Source: JAVKFF01 sp040226215 (GTDB lineage Bacteria; Pseudomonadota; Alphaproteobacteria; DSM-16000; Inquilinaceae). Taken from it: a DNA stretch of 64,000 nucleotides. This document shows positions 25,771 through 32,905 of this stretch, piece after piece. The first letter of the stretch is position 1; each line of letters starts with the position of its first letter. The notes under the pieces are model-generated. The model saw nothing but the letters and a program-made list of their open reading frames with translations. It did no database searches and was not told the origin of the DNA. Both the position numbers and the translations under genes were made by a program. The stretch spans positions 30,328-94,327 of the forward strand of contig JAVKFF010000144.1 of assembly GCA_040226215.1 (NCBI GenBank), written 5' to 3'.

Positions 25771-25853
25771 CGGTCATCTCCAGTTCCAGAGGGGTTGGAT
25801 CGTACGGCGTTCGACGCCGCGATCGACAGCGGAACTAGAGATCGGCTCGAACT

Positions 25854-25869
25854 GTTCAAGCGCTTGAAC
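25854..25869. promoter_or_regulatory. Perfect 16-bp palindrome in the fasciclin/photolyase gap
   Basis: GTTCAAGCGCTTGAAC at 25854-25869, about 85 nt upstream of the fasciclin start and 26 nt before the candidate RpoE promoter of phrB. The AAGCGCTT centre resembles LacI/GntR-type operators. It is flanked by an AT-rich run (25870-25890). Regulator unknown. Confidence 0.55.
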
Positions 25870-25894
25870 CGAATAATAATTTTTTCTCTACTTG

Positions 25895-25923
25895 TGATCC
25901 GGCAGGCCGCTCGGATCGTAATA
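25895..25923 (+). promoter_or_regulatory. Candidate ECF11 (RpoE/ChrR, singlet oxygen) promoter of the photolyase operon
   Basis: TGATCC (25895-25900), 18-nt spacer, TAATA (25919-25923). The Rhodobacter sphaeroides RpoE consensus is TGATCC, 17-18 nt, TAAGA-like. Transcription would begin near 25930, giving a leader of about 110 nt before phrB. A second copy with the same spacing lies at 30992-31020. Confidence 0.7.
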
Positions 25924-26039
25924 GGGAGAATGACGGATCGGAACACGAAAAGCCGCAATCTATGCTCATGATCGCCTCCACTACCTAAGTAATAGTCCGA
26001 TCATTACTGGCCAAATCCGGGGTTTCACCGCAGCAGACA

Positions 26040-27497
26040 ATGACCGACTCATCCCGCGCCATCGTCTGGTTCCGCCACGATCTGCGCCTTTCCGACAACC
26101 CGGCCTTGGCGCACGCCGCGCGCCATCACGACCAGGTGCTCGCCCTCTACTGCCTGGACGAGGAGAGCGCCGGCGCCTGGACGCCCGGCGGGGCGAGCCG
26201 CTGGTGGCTGCACCACAGCCTGGCCGCGCTCGCCGCGACGCTGGACGAGAAGGGCGTGCCGCTCGTGCTCCGGCGTGGCCCGGCGGAACGGGTCGTTCCC
26301 GAACTCGCCGAACAGGAGGCGGTGGCGGCGGTCTACTGGAACCGGCGCTACTACGCCTGGGGGGTGGCGGCGGACAAGGCCATCAAGCGCATGTTGGGCG
26401 AGACCGGCATCACCGCGGAAAGTTTCAACGGGACGCTGCTGCGCGAACCCTGGGAGACCAGGACTGGCCACGGCGCGCCCTACCGGGTCTACACGCCCTT
26501 CTGGCGAGCCTACCAGGCGGCCGGCACCCCGGCGGAACCGCAGCGCCGCCCGGCCAGGGTTACGGGGCTTGTTCGGCCGCCTGCTTCCGACCGGCTGGCG
26601 GACTGGGGCCTGCTGCCGACCGGACCGGACTGGGCGGGCGGTCTGCGTGCGGCCTGGACACCGGGCGAGGACGCCGCGAGACGGCGGCTCCACGCCTTCC
26701 TCGACGACCGGATCGGGACCTACGCCCGCGACCGCAACCGGCCGGATATCGACGCCACCAGCTTCCTCTCCCCGCACCTCCATTTCGGCGAGATCGGCCC
26801 ACGCCAGATCTGGCACGCCGTGCTGGCGCACGAGCAGGCCCATGGCGGCCGGTCGAAGGGCAGCGAGACCTTCCTGAAGGAGCTGGTCTGGCGGGAATTC
26901 TCCCACAACCTGCTGTTCTACTTCCCCGGGATCTTCGAGGCGCCTATCGACCGGCGCTTCGAGGACTTTCCCTGGCGCCAGGACGCGGACGCGCTCAAGG
27001 CCTGGCAGCGCGGGCGAACCGGCTATCCCGTCGTCGACGCCGGCATGCGCCAGCTCTGGGAGACCGGCTGGATGCACAACCGCGTCCGCATGGTGGTGGC
27101 CAGCTTCCTCGTGAAGCACCTGCTGCTGCCCTGGCAGCGGGGCGAGGCCTGGTTCTGGGACACGCTGGTCGATGCCGACCACGCCAACAACGCGTCCAGT
27201 TGGCAATGGGTGGCCGGCTGCGGGGCCGACGCCGCACCCTTTTTCCGCATCTTCAATCCGATGACGCAGGGTGAAAAGTTCGATCCGGACGGCGCCTATG
27301 TTCGTAAATGGGTTCCGGAACTGAAGGAACTGCCGACCAAATGGATCCACGCGCCGTGGACTGCGACGCCGCAGACGCTCGAGGAGGCGGGAATACGCCT
27401 CGGCGAGACCTATCCCCACCCCATCGTCGACCACGCCGCGGCCCGGGCCCGCGCGCTGGACGCCTTCGATCGGATCAAGCGCGGCGCGTCCGGCTGA
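26040..27497 (+). CDS. phrB: Class I deoxyribodipyrimidine photolyase
   Basis: Light-driven flavoenzyme splitting cyclobutane pyrimidine dimers. The 485-aa protein has the N-terminal antenna domain (AIVWFRHDLRLSDNPALAHA). The C-terminal FAD domain shows TSFLSPHLHFGEI and WREFSHNLLFYFP. It also has WMHNRVRMVVASFLVKHLLLPW and the signature DADHANNASSWQWVAGCGADAAPFFRIFNP region (about 379-408). Tryptophans suited to the electron-transfer chain are present in the expected places. It is the first gene of a plus-strand operon and starts right behind the candidate RpoE promoter. Confidence 0.96.
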   Translation: MTDSSRAIVWFRHDLRLSDNPALAHAARHHDQVLALYCLDEESAGAWTPGGASRWWLHHSLAALAATLDEKGVPLVLRRGPAERVVPELAEQEAVAAVYWNRRYYAWGVAADKAIKRMLGETGITAESFNGTLLREPWETRTGHGAPYRVYTPFWRAYQAAGTPAEPQRRPARVTGLVRPPASDRLADWGLLPTGPDWAGGLRAAWTPGEDAARRRLHAFLDDRIGTYARDRNRPDIDATSFLSPHLHFGEIGPRQIWHAVLAHEQAHGGRSKGSETFLKELVWREFSHNLLFYFPGIFEAPIDRRFEDFPWRQDADALKAWQRGRTGYPVVDAGMRQLWETGWMHNRVRMVVASFLVKHLLLPWQRGEAWFWDTLVDADHANNASSWQWVAGCGADAAPFFRIFNPMTQGEKFDPDGAYVRKWVPELKELPTKWIHAPWTATPQTLEEAGIRLGETYPHPIVDHAAARARALDAFDRIKRGASG

Positions 27498-27561
27498 CGC
27501 AGTCTTCCTCGACATATCCACGCCTGCCCGCCTCGGGCACCGCTCCGACCAGGAACGCCGC

Positions 27562-28908
27562 ATGAGGATCGCCATCATCGGCAGCGGCGTCAGCGGCCTC
27601 GGCGCCGCCTGGCTGCTCGACCCGCATCACCGGGTGACCATCTATGAAGCCGCGGGCCGGCTCGGCGGCCATGCCAACACGATCATGGCGCCGCTCGGCC
27701 CCGACGGGCCTGCGGTACCGGTCGATACCGGCTTCATCGTCTACAACGAGCACACCTATCCCAACCTGACGGCGCTGTTCCGGACGCTGGACGTGCCGAG
27801 CACGGCAACCGCGATGTCCTTCGCCGTCTCCAGCCGCGATGGCCGGCTGGAATATGCCGGCAGCAGCGCGCTGCACCTCTACGCCCAGCCGCGCAACCTG
27901 TTCCGCGCCGCCCACCATCGCATGGTGCGCGACATCCTGCGCTTCTTCCGCGAGGCGCCGGCCCTGCTCGACGAGGAGACCGAAGGGCACGGACCGACAC
28001 TCGGCGCCTGGCTCGCCGCCAACGGCTACAGCGAGGCCTTCATCTTCGACCACCTGCTGCCCATGGGCGCCGCCATCTGGTCCAGCACGGTGGCCGAGAT
28101 GATGCGCTTCCCCGCTCGGTCCTTCGTCGCCTTCTTCCGCAATCACGGCCTGCTCAGCGTACGCGACCGACCGCAGTGGCGCTCGGTCGCCGGCGGCAGC
28201 CGCACCTATGTCGAGCGCATCCGCAAGAATCTGCGCGGCGAGGTGAGGACCGATTCGGCGGCCGTCTCGGTGCGGCGCCTGCCGACCGGTGTGGCCGTCA
28301 CCGACCGGCATGGCGAGACGGAGGTCTTCGACGAGGTGATCCTCGCCTGCCACGCCGACCAGGCGCTGGCTCTCCTGGACGACCGGGACGAGCTGGAGCA
28401 CCGGCATCTCTCCGCCTTCCGCTACGAGCCCAACAAGGCGGTCCTGCACAGCGACACCAGCCTGATGCCAAGACGGCGGCGCGTCTGGTCGGCCTGGAAC
28501 TATCTCTCGCGCGGGGTAACGCAGAACGACGCCCGGCTGTGCGTCAGCTACTGGATGAACCGCCTGCAGGCCCTGCGCTGCAGGCGACCCTTCTTCGTCA
28601 CGGTCAACCCGGTGCATACGCCGGCACCGGACACGGTCGTCGCGGCCTTCGACTACGCCCACCCGCAGTTCGACCAGGCCGCGGTCGATGCCCAGGCGTC
28701 GCTCGGCGAGCTGCAGGGCCGACGGCATACCTGGTTCTGCGGCAGCTATTTCGGCTACGGTTTCCACGAGGACGGCCTCGCCTCGGGCCTCGCCGTCGCG
28801 GAGGCGCTTGGCGCCCGGCGACCCTGGTCGATCACCGAGTCGAGCCCGGCCTATGCCAATGCCATGCCGCGCCTGCCCGCCGGCATGATCCTGGAGGCCG
28901 CGGAATGA
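27562..28908 (+). CDS. FAD/NAD(P)-binding oxidoreductase of the photolyase-CFA operon
   Basis: A 448-aa flavin amine-oxidase-like protein. The dinucleotide motif IIGSGVSGLGAAWLL is at residues 5-19, the second FAD motif IYEAAGRLGGHANT, and FAD-binding VILACHADQALALL at about 262-275. C-terminal GSYFGYGFHEDGLASGLAVAEALG closes the FAD site. This family is found beside DUF1365 and CFA-synthase-like genes in proteobacteria and is thought to act on membrane fatty acyl chains (desaturation or oxidation). The exact reaction is not shown here. The start has AGGAA upstream. Its stop overlaps the next start by ATGA. Confidence 0.87.
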   Translation: MRIAIIGSGVSGLGAAWLLDPHHRVTIYEAAGRLGGHANTIMAPLGPDGPAVPVDTGFIVYNEHTYPNLTALFRTLDVPSTATAMSFAVSSRDGRLEYAGSSALHLYAQPRNLFRAAHHRMVRDILRFFREAPALLDEETEGHGPTLGAWLAANGYSEAFIFDHLLPMGAAIWSSTVAEMMRFPARSFVAFFRNHGLLSVRDRPQWRSVAGGSRTYVERIRKNLRGEVRTDSAAVSVRRLPTGVAVTDRHGETEVFDEVILACHADQALALLDDRDELEHRHLSAFRYEPNKAVLHSDTSLMPRRRRVWSAWNYLSRGVTQNDARLCVSYWMNRLQALRCRRPFFVTVNPVHTPAPDTVVAAFDYAHPQFDQAAVDAQASLGELQGRRHTWFCGSYFGYGFHEDGLASGLAVAEALGARRPWSITESSPAYANAMPRLPAGMILEAAE

Positions 28909-29714
28909 TCGCCGACAGTCACGACGCCCCGGGCGCCATCTATCGCGGCCGCGTCATGCATCGCCGGCTGGCGCCGCTCGGCCATCGCTTCGACTACCGC
29001 GTGTTCTCGCTCTTCGTCGATGTCGATGCGATACCGGCGATCGCCCGGCGCTGCCGGCTGCTCGGCCACAACCGCTTCAACCTGTTCTCCCTCCACGACC
29101 GGGATCACGGGCCGCGCGACGGCTCGCCCCTGCGCCCCTGGCTGGAGGACGTGTTCAGCCGCGCGGGATATGACGGGCCGACGCTCGGCTACCGGCTGCT
29201 GACCTTTCCCCGCATCCTGGGCTACGTCTTCAACCCGCTCAGCATCTACTTCGCCTACCGGCCCGATGGCGGGCTTGCCGGCATTCTCTACGAGGTGCGC
29301 AACACCTTCGGCGACATGCATTCCTATCTCATTCCCGTCGCCGCCGATCGTCCGCCGGGCACGCCGATCGTCCAGCGCTGCGACAAGGCATTCTACGTCT
29401 CGCCCTTCATGGAGATGGACGCGGAATACCATTTCCGGCTCAAGGAACCGGCGGAGCGGCTGTCGATCCTCATCCGCCAGTATGTCGACGGCCGGGAGAC
29501 CCTGGTCGCCTGCCAGACCGGCGAGCGCCTCGCCCTCGACGACCGCAGCCTGGCGCGCCTGTTCGTCAGCCACCCGCTGATGACCCTGAAGGTGGTCGCC
29601 GCCATCCACTGGCAGGCCTGGCGGCTGTGGCGCAAGGGCGCCCGCTTTCGCAAGCGCACGGCGCCGCCGGCCGCGCCCGTCACCTTCTTTCCCTTGACCC
29701 GCGCGCCGCGCTGA
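28905..29714 (+). CDS. DUF1365 family protein
   Basis: A 269-aa protein beginning MIADSHDAPGAIYRGRVMHRR. The family landmarks are HRFDYRVFSLFVDVDAIP, GYRLLTFPRILGYVFNPLSIYFAY (about 101-124), EVRNTFGDMHSYLIP and KAFYVSPFMEMDAEYHFRL. Function is unknown; it nearly always lies between the FAD oxidoreductase and the CFA-like methyltransferase, so a role in the same lipid modification is inferred. The start at 28905 forms ATGA with the previous stop and has GGAGG upstream; the longer open frame before it is a shadow of the oxidoreductase gene. Confidence 0.9.
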   Translation: MIADSHDAPGAIYRGRVMHRRLAPLGHRFDYRVFSLFVDVDAIPAIARRCRLLGHNRFNLFSLHDRDHGPRDGSPLRPWLEDVFSRAGYDGPTLGYRLLTFPRILGYVFNPLSIYFAYRPDGGLAGILYEVRNTFGDMHSYLIPVAADRPPGTPIVQRCDKAFYVSPFMEMDAEYHFRLKEPAERLSILIRQYVDGRETLVACQTGERLALDDRSLARLFVSHPLMTLKVVAAIHWQAWRLWRKGARFRKRTAPPAAPVTFFPLTRAPR

Positions 29715-29778
29715 CGCCTAGTCTCACTTGCCGGGAATCAGCCCGTGCGCCCTCGGCCCCGCCCGCCCCCGCGATGAG

Positions 29779-30969
29779 ATGAGCGACCGCGCCAGCAAGC
29801 CGCCCCGAGCCATGCGTCTGCTCCTTCGCCTGGGCGAGCAGTTGAGCATCGGCACGCTGACCGCCGAACTTCCCGACGGCACGGTCCGTCGCTTCGGCAC
29901 GGCCGGCACCCGACCCGCCGCGCACATCGTCGTGCATCGCGACCGGCTGGCGCGACGCTTCCTGATGGGCGGCAACCTCGGGTTCTGCGAGGCCTATATC
30001 GACGGCGACTGGTCGAGCCCGGATGTCGAGGCGCTGTTCACCCTCTTTCTGGTCAACCAGCGGGCCCTGCAGCGCCGCATGCAGGGTCGCTTCTGGTTCC
30101 GGGCGCTGGGCCGGGTGCGCCACTGGCTCAACGCCAACACCCGCAGCGGATCGAAGCGCAACATCATTGCCCATTACGACCTCGGCAACCGCTTCTTCGC
30201 CGAGTGGCTCGACCCCACCATGACCTATTCCTCGGCCTTCTTCGACGGAACCGAGGATCTCGCGGCGGCGCAGCGGCGCAAATATGCCAGGCTGGCCGAC
30301 GGGCTGGCGCTGGCGCCTGACCGCCACCTCCTGGAGATCGGCTGCGGCTGGGGCGGCTTCGCGGAGTATGCGGCGGCCGAACGCGGCGCCATCGTCACCG
30401 GCATCACCATCTCGCCCGCCCAGTACGAATTCGCCCGCAAGCGCCTGTTCGAGGCCGGCCTGGCCGAGCGGGCGGACATCCGCCTCGTCGACTATCGCGA
30501 CGTCGAGGGCGAGTACGATCACGTCGCCTCGATCGAGATGTTCGAGGCGGTGGGCGAGGCCTACTGGCCCGCCTATTTCGACACCCTGCGCCAGCGCCTG
30601 CGCCCCGGCGGCACCGCCGGCTTGCAGATCATCACCATCGAGGACGGGCTGTTCGACTCCTACCGCCGCAAGCCCGACTACATTCAGCGTTACATCTTTC
30701 CCGGCGGCATGCTGCCCTCGCCCGCCGCGCTCGACCGCGAGGTGGCGCGCGCCGGGCTCGTCACGCGTGCGGTGGCGGAATTCGGCGAGCATTACGCCCG
30801 CACCCTGCGCGACTGGAACGGGCGGTTTCAGGCCGCCTGGCCGCGCCTCAACGCGATGGGTTACGACACCCGCTTCAAGCGGCTGTGGGAGCAGTATCTT
30901 GCCTACTGCGCGGCCGGCTTCCAGGTCGGTACGATCAATGTGCGTCAGACGATCCTCGGGCGCGGCTGA
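29779..30969 (+). CDS. Cyclopropane-fatty-acid-synthase family SAM methyltransferase
   Basis: A 396-aa SAM-dependent methyltransferase that acts on double bonds of membrane phospholipid acyl chains. Visible are the N-terminal lipid-binding region (GGNLGFCEAYIDGDW), SKRNIIAHYDLGNRFF and MTYSSAFF at about 150-158. SAM motif I is LLEIGCGWGGFAEYAA (about 187-202), then TGITISPAQYEFAR, SIEMFEAVGEAYWPAYF, and a C-terminal YCAAGFQVGTINVRQ tail. It may add a cyclopropane methylene or a plain methyl branch; the furan fatty acid methylase UfaM is in this superfamily. Start MSDRASKPP at 29779. Confidence 0.9.
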   Translation: MSDRASKPPRAMRLLLRLGEQLSIGTLTAELPDGTVRRFGTAGTRPAAHIVVHRDRLARRFLMGGNLGFCEAYIDGDWSSPDVEALFTLFLVNQRALQRRMQGRFWFRALGRVRHWLNANTRSGSKRNIIAHYDLGNRFFAEWLDPTMTYSSAFFDGTEDLAAAQRRKYARLADGLALAPDRHLLEIGCGWGGFAEYAAAERGAIVTGITISPAQYEFARKRLFEAGLAERADIRLVDYRDVEGEYDHVASIEMFEAVGEAYWPAYFDTLRQRLRPGGTAGLQIITIEDGLFDSYRRKPDYIQRYIFPGGMLPSPAALDREVARAGLVTRAVAEFGEHYARTLRDWNGRFQAAWPRLNAMGYDTRFKRLWEQYLAYCAAGFQVGTINVRQTILGRG

Positions 30970-30991
30970 GCCTGCGGCCCCGCGATTCTGG

Positions 30992-31020
30992 TGATCCGGA
31001 ACCGGCTGGCCAGCGTAAAT
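30992..31020 (+). promoter_or_regulatory. Second candidate ECF11 (RpoE/ChrR) promoter, before DUF3833
   Basis: TGATCC (30992-30997), 18-nt spacer, TAAAT (31016-31020), in the 118-bp gap between the CFA-like gene and the DUF3833 gene, 67 nt before the latter's start. Same -35 and same spacer length as the site at 25895-25923. Confidence 0.65.
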
Positions 31021-31087
31021 CAGCAGACGAAGGACAAGCGGCCGCCCGTCCGATCGGCCGCGCCATTCACCTGACCGAGGTTCCGCC

Positions 31088-31594
31088 ATGACGGTCGACG
31101 TCCCCAAAGGCCATCGCCCATCCTTCCGGCTCGAAGACTTCTTCGCCGGCCGGACGCGGGCTTTGGGCCTGTTCGTCGACCGCTTCGGCAAGGTCCGCCG
31201 GCAGTTCCGGGTCACGGTCGACGGCACCTGGGACGGCGACTTGCTGACCCTGGTCGAAGACTTCGTCTATGACGACGGCGAGACCGAACGCCGGGTCTGG
31301 TCGGTCCGGCCGGACGGCGCGCATGGCTATGTCGGCGAGGCGGACGGCGTGGTCGGAACCGCGACCGGCACCGCCAGCGGCAACGCCGTCAACTGGCGCT
31401 ACGCCTTCGACCTGCGGATGAAGACGCGCCGACTGCGCGTGCGTTTCGACGACTGGATGTACCGGCAGGACGACCGGGTGATGATCAACCGCGCGCGGGT
31501 CACGAAATGGGGCATCCTTCTGGGCGAGGCGCTGATCTTCTTCAGCCGCGAACCGGATGCCTGCTCGGCCGGCCTGTCCGTCGCCGCGGAGTAG
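31088..31594 (+). CDS. DUF3833 family protein
   Basis: A 168-aa protein matching DUF3833: an N-terminal RLEDFFAGRTRALGLFVDRFGKVRRQF, FRVTVDGTWDGDLLTLVEDFVYDDGE and DDWMYRQDDRVMINRARVTKWGI-LLGEALIFF. It resembles a lipocalin-like beta-barrel. Many homologues carry a lipobox, but this copy begins MTVDVPKGHRP without any signal peptide, so it should be cytoplasmic. Function unknown; it belongs to the photolyase/CFA neighbourhood and has its own RpoE-like promoter candidate. Confidence 0.88.
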   Translation: MTVDVPKGHRPSFRLEDFFAGRTRALGLFVDRFGKVRRQFRVTVDGTWDGDLLTLVEDFVYDDGETERRVWSVRPDGAHGYVGEADGVVGTATGTASGNAVNWRYAFDLRMKTRRLRVRFDDWMYRQDDRVMINRARVTKWGILLGEALIFFSREPDACSAGLSVAAE

Positions 31595-31599
31595 CTGCT

Positions 31600-31649
31600 C
31601 GGGCAGATTGCGACCGAATGGACCCATTCGGTCGTAAAAAATCTGCCCG
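31600..31649. terminator. Nested hairpin between convergent operons
   Basis: Outer arms CGGGCAGATT (31600-31609) and AATCTGCCCG (31640-31649). Inner arms CGACCGAATGG (31611-31621) and CCATTCGGTCG (31624-31634) around a 2-nt loop. The spacers are unequal (1 nt left, 5 nt right, TAAAA). It starts six bases after the DUF3833 stop. Probably a terminator or structured mRNA end; no U-tract follows. Confidence 0.65.
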
Positions 31650-31661
31650 ATTCTCAATAGC

Positions 31662-31701
31662 CTAGAGCATCCTGCGCCCGTTCGGGCTCAGGATGCTCTA
31701 G
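31662..31701. terminator. Second convergent-gap hairpin containing the NTF2-like stop codon
   Basis: CTAGAGCATCCTG (31662-31674) pairs with CAGGATGCTCTAG (31689-31701); inside, GCCCG-TT-CGGGC. This is an almost unbroken 18-bp stem with one mismatch. The stop codon of the minus-strand gene (31698-31700) lies within the arm. Confidence 0.65.
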
Positions 31702-32120
31702 ACGCGGCGCCTGATCAGCCGCAGCACGCCGCCCAGCACCGGCACCTTCTCGTAGATCTGGCCGGCGGCGTCCCAGTGGTCGTGGTGCAGCAGCGCGCGC
31801 CCCGTCCCGTCGAACCGCATCTCGCTCATGCCCTCGATCGCGAAACGCCGGCCCCTGCGGGTGGTGAAAATGTAGGTCCAGCGCAGATAGGCTGCGGTTG
31901 CGCCGATGGCCTGGTCATGCACCGTCACGGACACCGACTGGAACCGCCGATAGCTTTCCGCCAGCGAGGACAGCACGGCGTCCTTGCCGGTGATGTCGTT
32001 GAATGGATCGACGAAACGCACGGTTTCCGCCAGGACGGCGCGCAGCGGCTCGACATCTTCGGGCGTGAGCGCCGCCCAGGCATCGGCATAGCGCTTCAGC
32101 GCGTCCCGCGTGTCGGTCAT
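31698..32120 (-). CDS. NTF2/SnoaL-like protein
   Basis: A 140-aa cone-fold protein: MTDTRDALKRYADAWAALTPEDVEPLRAVLAETVRFVDPFNDITG, then YLRWTYIFTTRRGRRFAIEGMSEMRFD and HHDHWDAAGQIYEKVPVLGGVLRLIRRRV. This closing segment is common in photolyase-linked NTF2-like proteins. No catalytic set can be named. Last gene of a three-gene minus operon, overlapping the SDR stop by 4 nt. Confidence 0.85.
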   Translation of the reverse strand: MTDTRDALKRYADAWAALTPEDVEPLRAVLAETVRFVDPFNDITGKDAVLSSLAESYRRFQSVSVTVHDQAIGATAAYLRWTYIFTTRRGRRFAIEGMSEMRFDGTGRALLHHDHWDAAGQIYEKVPVLGGVLRLIRRRV

Positions 32121-32905
32121 CGCCGGCTCGCCCCCGTGGCGCGTCCGACGATGCGGAAATAGAGCCCGCGCGGCAGGAAGCGCAACAGTTTCAGCGGCAG
32201 GGCCAGCTGCCAGGGAAAGGCGATCTCGAAGCGCCGCCGGCCGAGACCGTCGGCGATGATCCGGGCGGCCTTGTCGACCGGCACCAGGAAGGGCATGCGG
32301 AAGCGGTTGCGGTCGGTCAGCGGCGTCTTCACGAAACCCGGGCTGACCAGCTGGACGTGGACGCCTTTCGGACGGGCCTGCACGGCCAGGCTCTCCGCCA
32401 GGTTGATCACCGCCGCCTTGGAGGAGCCATAGGCCAACGCCATCGGCAACCCGCCATAGCCGCTGACCGAGCCGACCAGCACGACCTGGCCGCGCCCATC
32501 CGCCAGCATCCGCGGCATCAGGACCGACAGGACGGTCGTCATGCCCATCACGTTGATGTCGTAGATCTTGCGAAACGCCTCGACATCGATGGCGCCAATC
32601 CGGTCCGCGCTGTACGTGCCCGCGTTCAATACCGCCAGCACCACGGGACCGAGCTCGGCTGAAATCCGGTCCATTGTTTGCCGAGCCTCATCCAACTGCG
32701 TCACGTCGCAGGGCATGGCGACGATGCGGCCATCGCGCCCGGTGGTTCGCCGTGCCAGATCGGCCAGCCTGTCCACGCTGCGCGCACTGGCGGCCACCGT
32801 CCAGCCGCGCCCGGCGAGTTCCAACGCCAGCGCCGCGCCGATGCCGGAGCTGGCACCCGTGATCCAGGCGACACCGTCCCCCGGCCGCATCGCACGGAAG
32901 CTCAT
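32117..32905 (-). CDS. Short-chain dehydrogenase/reductase
   Basis: A 262-aa classical SDR. The cofactor motif ITGASSGIGAALALEL (TGxxxGxG) is at about 15-30. NAG is at LNAGTYSADRIGA, the catalytic Ser in VLVGSVSGYGGLPMALAYGSSKAAV and the YxxxK as Y159-K163 within it. The C-terminal SPGFVKTPLTDRNRFRMPFLV is typical. Its position between a photolyase and an NTF2-like gene matches RpoE-regulated sets in Rhodobacter; the substrate is unknown. Both ends overlap neighbours by 4 nt. Confidence 0.92.
   Translation of the reverse strand: MSFRAMRPGDGVAWITGASSGIGAALALELAGRGWTVAASARSVDRLADLARRTTGRDGRIVAMPCDVTQLDEARQTMDRISAELGPVVLAVLNAGTYSADRIGAIDVEAFRKIYDINVMGMTTVLSVLMPRMLADGRGQVVLVGSVSGYGGLPMALAYGSSKAAVINLAESLAVQARPKGVHVQLVSPGFVKTPLTDRNRFRMPFLVPVDKAARIIADGLGRRRFEIAFPWQLALPLKLLRFLPRGLYFRIVGRATGASRR

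Noticed and set aside
25769..25796. GGAAC-N19-CGTT on the minus strand near the fasciclin start
   Set aside because: Spacer is too long for EcfG and the putative -10 lies inside the coding sequence.
25969..25997. Second TGATC-type -35 upstream of phrB (TGATCG)
   Set aside because: The bases 18 nt later (TAGTC) do not match the -10, and the -35 has a mismatch.
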